From CAZJNX01 sp964547415 (GTDB lineage: Bacteria > Pseudomonadota > Alphaproteobacteria > Rhizobiales > Amorphaceae), in contig CAZJNX010000006.1 in assembly GCA_964547415.1 (NCBI GenBank), forward strand, positions 1 through 47,142: a stretch of DNA of 47,142 bases, given 5' to 3'. How positions within the stretch are numbered: the first letter of the stretch is position 1; the number at the start of each line of letters is the position of its first letter. The notes beneath the pieces are model-generated. The model searched no databases, was not told the origin of the DNA, and saw only the letters and a program-made list of their open reading frames with translations. A program made the translations under genes and the position numbers. Positions 37,359 through 45,968 of this stretch are shown in pieces.

Positions 37359-38032
37359 TGCGCCTTCTCGTCGTCAACCCGAACGCCACCGCCGCCATGA
37401 CGGAGACGATCGCCGCCGCCGCCCGCGCCGCCCTCGGCCCGGCCGCCACGGTCGCCGCCGTCACCAACGAGGACGGTCCGCCCGCCATCCAGGGCGCCGC
37501 GGACGGGGAGGCGGCGATCCCCGGCACGCTCGCGCGGATCGAGGCGGGCGCGCGGGAGGCCGACGCGGTCCTCATCGCCTGCTTCGACGACACCGGCCTC
37601 GCCGAGGCCCGGGCGGCCGCGCCCGTCCCGGTGATCGGGATCGGCGAGGCCGCCTACCTCGCCGCCACGCTCCTCGGCCCCCGCTTCTCGGTGGTGACGA
37701 CGCTCGCCGTCTCCGTCCTCGTCCTCGAGGCGAACATCGCGGGGATGGGCCTTTCCCCGCGCTGCGCGAAGGTGCGCGCCTCGGGCGTGCCGGTCCTCGA
37801 CCTCGAGCACGACCCGGCCGGCGCGGCCGCCCGCGTCGCGGCGGAGGTGGACCGGGCGGCGGCGGAGGACGGTGTGGCGAGCGTGGTGCTCGGCTGCGCG
37901 GGGATGACGGCGATCGCCGCCGACCTCGCCCGCGGCCGCGCCGTGCGGATCGTGGACCCGGTGCGCGCCGCCGCGCTCGCCGCCCGTTTCGCCGTGGAGG
38001 CCACCCGCCACCCCGCGCCCGCCGCAGCTTGA
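37358..38032 (+). CDS. Asp/Glu/hydantoin racemase family protein
   Basis: This 224-residue protein of the Asp/Glu racemase superfamily is closest in pattern to hydantoin racemase. It starts MRLLVVNPNATAAMTETIAA, the standard NPN motif, and keeps both catalytic cysteines: C75 in LIACFDDTG and C180 in VLGCAGMTAI. Hydantoin racemases interconvert D- and L-5-substituted hydantoins so that a stereospecific hydantoinase can use both. It is the sixth gene of the transporter operon, coupled by TGATG. Its presence ties the transporter to the hydantoinase-type genes 20 kb away. A racemase for amino acids is the alternative. Confidence 0.88.
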   Translation: MRLLVVNPNATAAMTETIAAAARAALGPAATVAAVTNEDGPPAIQGAADGEAAIPGTLARIEAGAREADAVLIACFDDTGLAEARAAAPVPVIGIGEAAYLAATLLGPRFSVVTTLAVSVLVLEANIAGMGLSPRCAKVRASGVPVLDLEHDPAGAAARVAAEVDRAAAEDGVASVVLGCAGMTAIAADLARGRAVRIVDPVRAAALAARFAVEATRHPAPAAA

Positions 38033-38110
38033 ACGGGCGGCCTGCGGCGGATAGGGAACCCGGGGGCCGTCCCGCCGGCCCGTCACGCAGCCCGAGCGAG
38101 CCGCAGACCG

Positions 38111-38770
38111 ATGCCCGACTTCGCCACCCTCCGCAGCCGCATGGTGAACAACCAGCTGCGCACCTTCGACGTGACGGACCTCAGGATCCAGCGCGCCTTC
38201 GGCGCGGTCCCGCGGGAGGCGTTCGTGCCCGCCGCCCGCCGCCCGTTCGCCTACTCCGACGAGACGATCCGCATCACCGAGGACGGCGCGCGCGCCATGA
38301 TGCCGCCCGCGAACCTCGCGCGGATGATCCAGGCGCTGGAGCTGACGGAGGACGACGTCGCCCTCGTGGTCGGCGCGGGCAGCGGCTACTCGGCCGCCAT
38401 CCTCGCCGACCTCGTGTCGAGCGTCATCGCCCTCGAGTGCGACGAGGCGCTGGCGGAGCGGGCGAGCGCCACCATCGAGGGCCTCGGCGTGACCAACGTG
38501 GCGGTCGTCACCGGCCCGCTCGCGGAGGGCTACCCGTCCGACGCGCCCTACGACGTCGTCCTCGTGGACGGCGCGGTGGAGGTCCCGCTCGATACCCTTT
38601 GCGGGCAGCTGAAGGACGGCGGGCGCCTCATCGCCGTGGAGGGCCGGGGGCTCGCGGGCCGCGCCAGGCTGTTCGTGCGTTCCGGCGAGACGGTGTCGGG
38701 CTGGCCCCAGTTCAACGCGGCGGCTCCCGTCCTGCCCGGGTTCGAGAAGCCCGCGGCCTTCGTCTTCTAG
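38111..38770 (+). CDS. pcm: Protein-L-isoaspartate O-methyltransferase family protein
   Basis: This 219-residue SAM-dependent methyltransferase of the PCMT family repairs isoaspartyl residues in aged proteins in classical members. The N-terminal RSRMVNNQLRTFDVTD is typical. VPREAFVPAARRPFAYSDE follows, and the SAM-binding glycine motif is VVGAGSGYSAAIL (87-98). The short alphaproteobacterial version often lies next to tolC, but no tolC is seen here. It has its own 78-base upstream gap and ends one base from the convergent racemase-family gene. It looks like an ordinary housekeeping gene between two catabolic blocks. Confidence 0.85.
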   Translation: MPDFATLRSRMVNNQLRTFDVTDLRIQRAFGAVPREAFVPAARRPFAYSDETIRITEDGARAMMPPANLARMIQALELTEDDVALVVGAGSGYSAAILADLVSSVIALECDEALAERASATIEGLGVTNVAVVTGPLAEGYPSDAPYDVVLVDGAVEVPLDTLCGQLKDGGRLIAVEGRGLAGRARLFVRSGETVSGWPQFNAAAPVLPGFEKPAAFVF

Positions 38771-38771
38771 C

Positions 38772-39602
38772 CTAGGCCCCCGCGGCGAGGAACAGGCGGC
38801 CGAGCGCCGGGTTCACCGCGTCGATGGACAGGAGGCGCAGGCAGCGCCAGAGCATCGCCTGGTTGGAGGTGACCACCGGCAGGCCGTGCGCGTCCTCGAG
38901 CTCGGCGACGAGGTCCAGCGTCGGCAGGTCCGTGCAGGCGATGAGGAGGGCGTCCACCTTTCCCGCGGCCGACAGCACCCGCGCGCAATGCTCGGCGAGG
39001 CGGGCGCGCGGCACCCGCGACAGGTAGCGGAAGTCGGCCGGCCCCCCGTCCCCGATGCCGAGCCCCGCGATGGCCGCGACCCGGATCCCCTGCGCCTCGA
39101 GGTGGCGGGCCTCGCGCGCGTTGAGCGCCTCGCCGTAGGGAGTCGCCAAGGCGACCGTGCCGGCCGACAGGGCCGAGAGCGCGGCGAGGATCGCCTCGGC
39201 CGTGGTGACGGCCGGAACGCCCGCCGCGCCTGCCATGGCGGCGGACAGGGCGCCCGCGTCCGTCGCCATCGAGCTCGCCGTGCAGCCGTAGGCGACGAGG
39301 TCCACGTCGGCGCACGACAGGAGCCGCGCCGCCTCGGCGGCCTCCGCCCGCAGGCGCTCGTGGAAGCCGGGCGCCCCGTCGTCGAGACGGATCTCCTTGC
39401 GGATCGCGTGGGCGGTGACGCCGCGCGGGGCGAAGGCGGCGAACTCCGCCTCGTTGGTCGTGTTGCTCGCCGGCACCACGAGGCCGATCCGCGCCCGCGT
39501 CCCGTAGAGGCGCGGCCAGGCCGCCATCGCCGTGCGGTCCGGACCGTCCTCGGCCAGGGCGTCCGGCGCGGGCGCGCCGCGCGCATGGGCTCCTGCCGGC
39601 AT
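38772..39602 (-). CDS. Maleate isomerase / arylmalonate decarboxylase-like protein
   Basis: This 276-residue Asp/Glu racemase superfamily member shows RIGLVVPASNTTNEAEF (39-54), the maleate isomerase/AMDase N-terminal signature. Both catalytic cysteine positions are filled: C107 in AYGCTASSM and C223 in IACTDLPTL. It probably catalyses isomerisation, racemisation or decarboxylation of a dicarboxylate. The start at 39602 follows GAGGGAAG; a later ATG at 39527 lacks a ribosome site but would remove 25 poorly conserved residues. It is divergent from the cysteine-less relative at 39805, a pairing that may reflect an old duplication. Confidence 0.85.
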   Translation of the reverse strand: MPAGAHARGAPAPDALAEDGPDRTAMAAWPRLYGTRARIGLVVPASNTTNEAEFAAFAPRGVTAHAIRKEIRLDDGAPGFHERLRAEAAEAARLLSCADVDLVAYGCTASSMATDAGALSAAMAGAAGVPAVTTAEAILAALSALSAGTVALATPYGEALNAREARHLEAQGIRVAAIAGLGIGDGGPADFRYLSRVPRARLAEHCARVLSAAGKVDALLIACTDLPTLDLVAELEDAHGLPVVTSNQAMLWRCLRLLSIDAVNPALGRLFLAAGA

Positions 39603-39804
39603 TCCGTCTTCCCTCGAAGGCGGCCGCGCCCCCCGACGAGGGCGCGCGGCTCCGCATCACCGCGGACGGTTGTGCCACCGCCCGGCGACAGGGTCCAGCG
39701 CCCTCCCGCCCCCGCGATGGCCGCTATCCGATTTCCCCCGCGCCCGGTCCGGTATAGCGTTCGGTCCGGCGGGATGGTCCAGGTCCCGCGCGGGGAGGGC
39801 AGAC

Positions 39805-40548
39805 ATGGCCGACAGCCTCGGTTGGCGCCAGAAGTTCGGGGTGCTGGTGCCGTCCACCAACACCATCGTCCAGCCCGACTTCGACGACATGCGCGTCGCC
39901 GGCGTGACGAACCACATCGGCCGCATCGCCATCCCCAACATGGCGCTGCGCGACGACGACGACTTCAACCGCCTCATCGAGACGATCGCCGCGGCCCAGC
40001 TCGCGGCCGTCGACGGCCTGCTGTCCATGGAGCCCGACCGGATCGTGCTCGGCATCTCCGCCGAGACCTTCTGGGACGGGCTCGCCGCGAGCCGCCGCCT
40101 CAAGGCCGAGCTCGAGGCCCATGCGAAGCGGCCCGTGGTGATGGGGGCGGAGGCGGTGGAGAAGGCGCTCGCCGTCTACGGGGCGAAGCGGATCGCGGTG
40201 GTGACGCCCTACCAGCCGGTGGGGGACCGCAACGTGGTGCGCTTCTTCGGCGAGGTGGGGATCGAGGTGGTCCGCATCGAGGGCCTCAAGTGCGAGAGCC
40301 CCGTCGCCATCGCCCACGTCCCCGAGACGCGCCTCAGGCAAGCGCTCCTGTCCCTCGACGGGCCGGACGTGGACGCCCTCGTCCAGGTGGGCACGAACCT
40401 GTCGATGGTGCGCCTCGCCGCCGAGGCGGAGCGGTGGCTGGACAAGCCGGTGCTCGCCATCAACACCACCATCTTCTGGCACGCCCTTCGCAGCGCCGGC
40501 ATCCACGACCGGAAGGCCGGCTTCGGCAGCCTCCTCGCCGAGCACTGA
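39805..40548 (+). CDS. Maleate-isomerase-like protein lacking both catalytic cysteines
   Basis: This 247-residue member of the same superfamily shows FGVLVPSTNTIVQPDFDDMR (11-30), matching the maleate isomerase/AMDase start. Where the divergent neighbour has Cys107, this protein has Ile84 (VLGISAETFWDG). Where it has Cys223, this protein has Gly196 (VQVGTNLSMV). The only cysteine, C163, is elsewhere. Classical racemase, isomerase or decarboxylase chemistry through these cysteines is therefore not possible. It may use another residue, such as the Ser85 neighbour, or only bind ligand. GGGGAGGG precedes the ATG. It is the first gene of the operon with the PuuE-like enzyme, TRAP transporter and MmgE/PrpD protein. 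Confidence 0.85.
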   Translation: MADSLGWRQKFGVLVPSTNTIVQPDFDDMRVAGVTNHIGRIAIPNMALRDDDDFNRLIETIAAAQLAAVDGLLSMEPDRIVLGISAETFWDGLAASRRLKAELEAHAKRPVVMGAEAVEKALAVYGAKRIAVVTPYQPVGDRNVVRFFGEVGIEVVRIEGLKCESPVAIAHVPETRLRQALLSLDGPDVDALVQVGTNLSMVRLAAEAERWLDKPVLAINTTIFWHALRSAGIHDRKAGFGSLLAEH

Positions 40549-40580
40549 CGGCGGGCGACACCCAAGGGGACGAGACGAGA

Positions 40581-41471
40581 ATGGCGGAGCCCTCCCTCAC
40601 CTGGCCCGGCGGCGCGCGGCTCGCCATGTCCTTCGTCGTCAACGTCGAGGAAGGCTCGGAGATGAGCGTCAAGGAGGGGGACAAGGGCCCCGAGCCGGTC
40701 GACGAGCTCCAGGTCTCCCTCAGGATCCCGATCCGCAACTACGTCAACGAGAGCAACTACCGCTACGGCCTCGAGGCGGGCGCCCCGCGCATCATGGCGC
40801 TCCTCGAGCGGGAGGGGATCCGCGCCACCTTCACCGCCGCCGCCCTGTCGCTGGAGCGCGAGCGGGCGCTGACGGAGCGGATCGTGGCGGGGGGCCACGA
40901 GATCGCCTGCCACGGCTGGCGCTGGATCCACCAGTTCTCCTTCCCCGAGGAGAAGGAGCGGGACTTCATCCGCAAGGGCGCGGAGACCATCGAGCGGGTC
41001 GCGGGCGCGCGGCCGCGGGGCTGGCTGTCGCGCTACCTCCACACGCCGGCGACCCGGCGCCTCCTCCTCGAGGAGGGCTTCGTCTACCACATGGACGACC
41101 TGTCCCGGGACTGGCCGTTCTGGGAGGCGGTCGACGGGGCGGACCGGCCCATGGTGGTGACGCCCTACGCGCTCGACACCAACGACATGAAGTTCTGGCT
41201 GGACCCGTCGCTGACCCCGGACGACTGGGCCGACTACGCGATCGCCACCTTCGACCGGCTCTACGCGGAGGGCGCCGCGGCCCCGCGCATGATGTCCCTC
41301 GGCCTGCACCTTCGCATCATCGGGCGGCCGGGGCGGATCGGCGCGCTCGAGCGGGTGGTCGCCCACGTGAAGGCGCACCGGGACGTGTGGATCGCGACCC
41401 GCCTCGAGATCGCCGAGCACTTCGCCGGGGCGGTGCCCGCCGAGGGTGCGGCCGTGGACCCGGCGCCGTGA
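40581..41471 (+). CDS. Second PuuE-like polysaccharide deacetylase family protein
   Basis: This 296-residue NodB-fold protein is related to the puuE product at 24013 but clearly diverged. Marks are RLAMSFVVNVEEGSEMSV (13-30), HEIACHGWRWIHQF (106-119), PRGWLSRYLHTPATRRLL, VTPYALDTNDMKFW and MMSLGLHLRIIGRPGRIGALE. The tripeptide context of the substrate loop differs: SRYLHTPATRR replaces TGRPGPNTRR, and the acidic pair around DDLSRDWPFW replaces DELPYW. A different cyclic amide or imide substrate is therefore expected. AAGGGGA lies upstream of the ATG. The gene is 32 bases after the isomerase-like gene and 10 bases before dctQ, so it belongs to the same operon. Confidence 0.82.
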   Translation: MAEPSLTWPGGARLAMSFVVNVEEGSEMSVKEGDKGPEPVDELQVSLRIPIRNYVNESNYRYGLEAGAPRIMALLEREGIRATFTAAALSLERERALTERIVAGGHEIACHGWRWIHQFSFPEEKERDFIRKGAETIERVAGARPRGWLSRYLHTPATRRLLLEEGFVYHMDDLSRDWPFWEAVDGADRPMVVTPYALDTNDMKFWLDPSLTPDDWADYAIATFDRLYAEGAAAPRMMSLGLHLRIIGRPGRIGALERVVAHVKAHRDVWIATRLEIAEHFAGAVPAEGAAVDPAP

Positions 41472-41481
41472 CGCGCGGGCG

Positions 41482-42069
41482 ATGCTGACGCGGCTCGTCG
41501 ACGACCTCCTCGCGCCGGTCGCCCGGGGGCTCGCGGTCCTCGGCGGGGCGCTCGTCCTCCTGTCGGCGGTCCTCGTCGGGGTCGAGGTGGTGCTGAGGAA
41601 CCTGTTCGCGCTGTCGGTGGTGAACTCCTTCGAGATCACCATCTACCTGTTCGCCGCCTCCACCGCGTTCGCCTTCTCCTACGCCCTGGTGGAAAGGGCC
41701 CACATCCGCATCGACATCCTGTACGCCCACGTGCCGCCGATCGTGCGGGCCGTGTCGGACGTCGCCTCGCTCCTCGGGCTCGCCGCCGTCGCGAGCCTCC
41801 TGTCCCACCACGCCTGGCGCACCTTCGGCACCAGCCTGTCCCTCGGCGCCGTCTCCAACTCCTCCCTCGCGGTCCCCATGGTGATCCCGCAAGGGGTCTG
41901 GGCGGCCGCCCTCACCTGGTTCGCGGTGACGGCGGTGGTCCTCTTCCTCGACGCCACCGTGGCGCTTGCCCGCGGGCGCGTCGGCGAGGTCGCCCGCCGC
42001 GCCGGGGTGCCGTCGAGCGCGCCCGAGACGGGCATGGCCGAGACCGCCTTTCCGGAGCGGCGGCCGTGA
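41482..42069 (+). CDS. dctQ: TRAP transporter small membrane subunit (DctQ)
   Basis: This 195-residue protein has four hydrophobic helices (about 16-40, 48-68, 88-108, 128-155). The DctQ core pattern is VEVVLRNLFALSVVNSFEITIYLF and SYALVERAHIRIDIL. The ATG 10 bases after the preceding stop was preferred; an in-frame GTG 36 bases earlier would overlap the deacetylase gene. It ends in GTGA overlap with dctM. Confidence 0.9.
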   Translation: MLTRLVDDLLAPVARGLAVLGGALVLLSAVLVGVEVVLRNLFALSVVNSFEITIYLFAASTAFAFSYALVERAHIRIDILYAHVPPIVRAVSDVASLLGLAAVASLLSHHAWRTFGTSLSLGAVSNSSLAVPMVIPQGVWAAALTWFAVTAVVLFLDATVALARGRVGEVARRAGVPSSAPETGMAETAFPERRP

Positions 42070-43349
42070 TCGCGACGGCGGCGGGGCTCCTCGCCTCCCT
42101 CGTCCTCCTGGCGCTGCCGGTGGCGGTGGTCTTGTTCATCCTCGCGGTGGTGCTCGCCGAACTCTACTCCTTCTTCCCGCTGATGCCGGCCCTCGGCGAG
42201 ATCGCCTGGTCGGCCTCCACCGAGTTCGTGCTCGTCGCCGTGCCCCTGTTCATCCTGATGGGGGAGATCCTCCTGCGCTCGGGGCTCGCGCGGGACATGT
42301 TCCAGGCGATCGACGCCTTCACCGGCCGCATTCCCGGCGGGCTCATGCACACGAACGTGGCGAGCTGCGCCCTCTTCGCGGCCACCTCCGGCTCCTCGGT
42401 GGCGACGGCCGCCACCGTCGGCACCGTCGCGATCCCGGAGATGGACCGGCACGGCTACAACCGGCCCCTGTTCCTCGGCTCCATCGCGGCGGGGGGAACC
42501 CTCGGCATCCTCATTCCGCCGTCGATCAACATGATCCTCTACGGGGTGCTCGCCGAGGTCTCCATCGGCAAGCTCTACCTCGCCGCGCTGATCCCGGGCG
42601 TCCTCCTCGCGCTCCTGTTCTCGCTGGCCATCGGCATCGCCTGCCTCGTGCGGCCCGACTGGTCGCGCCCGCGACAGGCCCTGCCCTGGCGGGAGCGTGT
42701 GGCGCGGCTTCCGGCCCTCCTGCCGCCCGTCGGCCTCTTCCTCGTGGTCGTCGGCTCCATCTACGCCGGCCTCGCGACGCCGACGGAGGCGGCCTCCCTC
42801 GGCGTCCTCGCCGCCCTCGGCCTCGCGGCGGCGCGGCGGGCGCTCTCCCTGTCGCTCCTCAAGCGGGCCTTCGAGGGGGCGATGCGCACGACCGCCATGG
42901 TCATGCTCATCGTGCTCGGCGCCTTCTTCCTCAACTTCGTGATGACGGCGGTCGGCCTCACCGATGCGGTCACGAGCGCCATGCGGGGGCTCGACGTCCC
43001 GCCCGCGGGGGTGATCCTCGTCGTCATCGCGGTGTATCTGGTGCTCGGATGCTTCATGGATTCGCTGTCGCTGATGATCGCGACGACGCCCGTGGTGGTG
43101 CCCGTGGTGACGGCGCTCTGCTACGACCCGGTGTGGTTCGGCGTCCTGTTCATGATCCTGATCGAGGCGGCGCTCATCACCCCGCCCATCGGGGTCAACC
43201 TGTTCGTGGTGCAGGCGGTGCGGGGCGGCGGGCCGATCCGCGACGTGATGGCGGGGGCGAGCCCGTTCCTCGCCATGATGGTGGTGATGATGCTCATGCT
43301 CCTCGTCTTTCCGGGCCTTGCGTTGTGGCTGCCGGGGGTCGCGGGCTAG
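42066..43349 (+). CDS. dctM: TRAP transporter large membrane subunit (DctM)
   Basis: This 427-residue membrane protein has about twelve helices and carries the sodium-coupled transport function of a TRAP system. Conserved segments are VPLFILMGEILLRSGLA, ATSGSSVATAATVGTVAIPEM, GGTLGILIPPSINMILYGVLAEVSIGKLY (about 140-170) and LIEAALITPPIGVNLFVVQAV. It starts with GTG overlapping the dctQ stop. TRAP systems import carboxylates and other acids; this fits the isomerase, PrpD and acyl-CoA dehydrogenase neighbours. Confidence 0.94.
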   Translation: MIATAAGLLASLVLLALPVAVVLFILAVVLAELYSFFPLMPALGEIAWSASTEFVLVAVPLFILMGEILLRSGLARDMFQAIDAFTGRIPGGLMHTNVASCALFAATSGSSVATAATVGTVAIPEMDRHGYNRPLFLGSIAAGGTLGILIPPSINMILYGVLAEVSIGKLYLAALIPGVLLALLFSLAIGIACLVRPDWSRPRQALPWRERVARLPALLPPVGLFLVVVGSIYAGLATPTEAASLGVLAALGLAAARRALSLSLLKRAFEGAMRTTAMVMLIVLGAFFLNFVMTAVGLTDAVTSAMRGLDVPPAGVILVVIAVYLVLGCFMDSLSLMIATTPVVVPVVTALCYDPVWFGVLFMILIEAALITPPIGVNLFVVQAVRGGGPIRDVMAGASPFLAMMVVMMLMLLVFPGLALWLPGVAG

Positions 43350-43399
43350 AAACGGGTGCGAGAGCCTGCGAAGGGGCCGACGGAAGAAGAGGGAAGCGG

Positions 43400-44464
43400 A
43401 TGACGAACGGGACGATCCGGCGCGCGGGGGCGCGCCTTCTGGCGGCAGGCGGCCTCATCGCCCTCGGGGCGGGCGGCGCGGCGGCGCAGGACCTGCCGAG
43501 GACGCAGGTGAACGTGGTGGGCAACCTCGGCATCACCACCCAGTCGAAGACGCTCGAGGCACCGTTCTGGACCGGCGAGGTGACCGAGACGTCGGGCGGG
43601 GCGATCACCGCCCAGTTCAAGCCGTGGAACGAGATGGGCCTCAAGGGCCCGGAGGTGTTCCGCCTCCTCTCCCAGGGCGTCATGAACGTCGCCACGGCCC
43701 AGCTCGGCCACCACGCGGGCGACGCGCCGATCAACGACGCCACGGACCTTGCGGGCCTGTCCACCTCCATGGAGGACTTCCGGGAGGTGACGGAGGCGTT
43801 CCGCCCGGTGCTCGCCGCCTACTACGCGGACGAGCTCGGCCTCGAGCTCCTCACGCTCCAGTCCTACCAGAGCCAGATCCTCTACTGCCGCGACCCGATC
43901 GAGGGCCTCGCCGACCTCGAGGGCCGGCGCATCCGCACCTCCGGCGCGAGCCAGGCCGACTTCGTCGAGCACTTCGGCGGGACGGGCGTCAACATGAGCT
44001 TCGGCGAGGTGCAGCAGGCGCTCCAGCAGGGCGTCATCGACTGCGCCATCACCGGGACGCTCGGCGGCTACTCGGCCGGCTGGCACGAGGGGGCGGACTA
44101 CCTCTTCACCCTGCCGATCAACTTCGGCTCGGGCGCCACGGTCGCCAACGCGGCCTGGTGGAACGGCCTGCCGGGGGAGGTCCGCGCCTTCCTGTCGGCC
44201 GAGCTCGAGGCGCTGTCGGACGAGATGTGGGCCCTCAACATGAAGGAGGACGCGGAGGGCATCGCCTGCAACACGTCCGGGCCCTGTCCCCACGGGGAGC
44301 CGGCCGGAATGACCCGCGTCGACCCGTCGGAGGAGGATATCCGCCTGCGCGCCGAGGCGATGCGCGAGAGCGTGCTGCCGGGCTTCGCCGCCCGCTGCGG
44401 CGCGGACTGCGTCGCGGGCTTCAACGAGACCATCGGCAAGGTGACCGGCCTCACCATCGAGTGA
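43400..44464 (+). CDS. dctP: TRAP transporter substrate-binding protein (DctP)
   Basis: This 354-residue periplasmic receptor has a signal peptide ending near residue 29 (GAGGAAAQ). The DctP-family core is DLEGRRIRTSGASQADFVEHFGGTGVNMSFGEVQQALQQGVIDCAITG (about 170-220). It holds the arginine that usually binds the ligand carboxylate. Two cysteine pairs occur near the C-terminus (CNTSGPC and CGADC). GAAGAGGGAAG precedes the ATG. It follows dctM after 50 bases, and a hairpin lies downstream. Confidence 0.92.
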   Translation: MTNGTIRRAGARLLAAGGLIALGAGGAAAQDLPRTQVNVVGNLGITTQSKTLEAPFWTGEVTETSGGAITAQFKPWNEMGLKGPEVFRLLSQGVMNVATAQLGHHAGDAPINDATDLAGLSTSMEDFREVTEAFRPVLAAYYADELGLELLTLQSYQSQILYCRDPIEGLADLEGRRIRTSGASQADFVEHFGGTGVNMSFGEVQQALQQGVIDCAITGTLGGYSAGWHEGADYLFTLPINFGSGATVANAAWWNGLPGEVRAFLSAELEALSDEMWALNMKEDAEGIACNTSGPCPHGEPAGMTRVDPSEEDIRLRAEAMRESVLPGFAARCGADCVAGFNETIGKVTGLTIE

Positions 44465-44502
44465 GGCGCGGGCGGCGCCGGCGCCCCCCGCCGCCGTTCC
44501 AC

Positions 44503-44525
44503 GCCCGCCGGTGAGGCCGGCGGGC
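44503..44525 (+). terminator. Hairpin between dctP and the MmgE/PrpD gene
   Basis: A perfect 9-bp stem (44503-44511 with 44517-44525) with a 5-base loop lies 39 bases after the dctP stop and 17 bases before the next start. Only TTC follows, so it may be a processing or attenuation structure rather than a full terminator. Confidence 0.4.
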
Positions 44526-44541
44526 CTTCAGGAGACGCTTC

Positions 44542-45945
44542 ATGGGTTCAGCGAGCCCCCCGGAGACCCTCGACGCCGTCGGCGCCCTCGCCGACCACGT
44601 GGCGCGGGTCACCTACGACGACCTGCCGGCCGCGGCCGTCGAGAAGGCGAAGACGTTCCTCCTCGATTCGATCGGGGTGGGCATCGCCGGCTCGTCCGGG
44701 GCGAGCGTGCCGCTCCTCAAGGAGACCGTCGCCACCTGGGGCGCGGGCGAGGAGGCGACCGTCCTCGTCACCGGCGAGCGTATGCCGGCGATGGCCGCCG
44801 CCATCGTCAACGCCTACCAGATCCACTGCATGGAGTTCGACTGCGTCCACGAGGCCGCCGTCGTCCACCCGATGGCGACCGTGCTCGCCGCCCTCCTCGC
44901 CGGCGCCGAGGCGCGGGCGGCCCGCGGCGCGCCCGTCTCCGGCAAGGCGTTCCTGACGGGGCTCGCCGTCGGGGTGGACGTCGCGGCGATGCTCGGCATG
45001 GTGGCGAACGGGGAGATGCGCTTCTTCCGCCCCGCCACCTGCGGCGGCTTCGGCGGGACGGCGGCCCTCGCCTCCGTCGCCGGCCTCGACCGCGGGCGCG
45101 TGCTCGACGCCCTCGGCATCATGTACGGGGCGACGGCCGGCACCCTCCAGCCCCACACGGAGGGCTCGCCCGTCCTCGGTCTCCAGATCGGCTTCGCGGC
45201 GCGCTCGGCGCTCACGGCTGAGAGCCTCGCGGAAGCCGGCTTCCCGGGGCCCCACGACGTGCTGACGGGCCGTTACGGCTATTTCAAGCTCTACGAGGAC
45301 GACGACGTGGACCTCGACTGGGCGTGGGAGTGCCTCGGCCGCAAGTGGCGGATCGCCGAGCTTTCCCACAAGCCGTTCCCGTCGGGCCGGCTCACCCACG
45401 GCGTCGTCGACGCCCTCATGCAGCTGATGGACGATCACGACGTGGCGCCGGACGACATCGTGTCGATCAAGGCGATCGTCCCGCCCCTCGTCCACCGCCT
45501 CGTCGGTCGCCCGGACGTTCCCTCGCCCGAGACCAACTACGCCAAGCTCTGCCTGCCGTTCGTGGCCGGCGTCTTCCTGTCCCGCGGGCAGGTGGACGTG
45601 CCGGACTTCATCGGCAAGGAGGCGCTGGAGGACCCGGCGGTCCACGCGATCGCGGCGAAGGTGGAGGTGGTGCTCGACACCAACCCGGACCCGAACGCCC
45701 TCGACCCGCAGACGTTCGTCTTCCAGTTGAAGGACGGGCGCACCCGCGAGATCGTGCTTAAGCGGGTCTACGGCCACCCGGAGGCGCCCCTCGACCGGGA
45801 GGCCAACGTCGACAAGTTCCTGCGCTGCTGCGGCTACGGCGCCCGCCCGATCGAGCCGGAACGGGCGGCGAGGATCGTGGAGACGGTGGACGCGCTCGAG
45901 GCGGAGGCCGACGCCGCCGTCCTCGCGCGGCTCGCCGTCGCCTGA
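44542..45945 (+). CDS. MmgE/PrpD family protein
   Basis: This 467-residue protein belongs to the family of 2-methylcitrate dehydratase PrpD, cis-aconitate decarboxylase and iminodisuccinate epimerase. Family features are the N-terminal helical domain with KTFLLDSIGVGIAGSSG (about 35-51), NAYQIHCMEFDCVHEAAVVHPMATVLAALLA (about 90-120), the GxxxGA-type centre and HKPFPSGRLTHGVVDALMQL. It lies in a TRAP-linked operon rather than next to prpB/prpC, so propionate metabolism is unlikely. Dehydration, decarboxylation or epimerisation of an imported dicarboxylate is more probable. AGGAGA precedes the ATG. Confidence 0.88.
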   Translation: MGSASPPETLDAVGALADHVARVTYDDLPAAAVEKAKTFLLDSIGVGIAGSSGASVPLLKETVATWGAGEEATVLVTGERMPAMAAAIVNAYQIHCMEFDCVHEAAVVHPMATVLAALLAGAEARAARGAPVSGKAFLTGLAVGVDVAAMLGMVANGEMRFFRPATCGGFGGTAALASVAGLDRGRVLDALGIMYGATAGTLQPHTEGSPVLGLQIGFAARSALTAESLAEAGFPGPHDVLTGRYGYFKLYEDDDVDLDWAWECLGRKWRIAELSHKPFPSGRLTHGVVDALMQLMDDHDVAPDDIVSIKAIVPPLVHRLVGRPDVPSPETNYAKLCLPFVAGVFLSRGQVDVPDFIGKEALEDPAVHAIAAKVEVVLDTNPDPNALDPQTFVFQLKDGRTREIVLKRVYGHPEAPLDREANVDKFLRCCGYGARPIEPERAARIVETVDALEAEADAAVLARLAVA

Positions 45946-45968
45946 GAAGACAAACGGGAGGAAGACCG

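Noticed and set aside
44542..45945. PrpD of the methylcitrate cycle
   Set aside because: No prpB, prpC or acnD is adjacent, and the operon carries a TRAP transporter and an acyl-CoA dehydrogenase, so only the family name is used.
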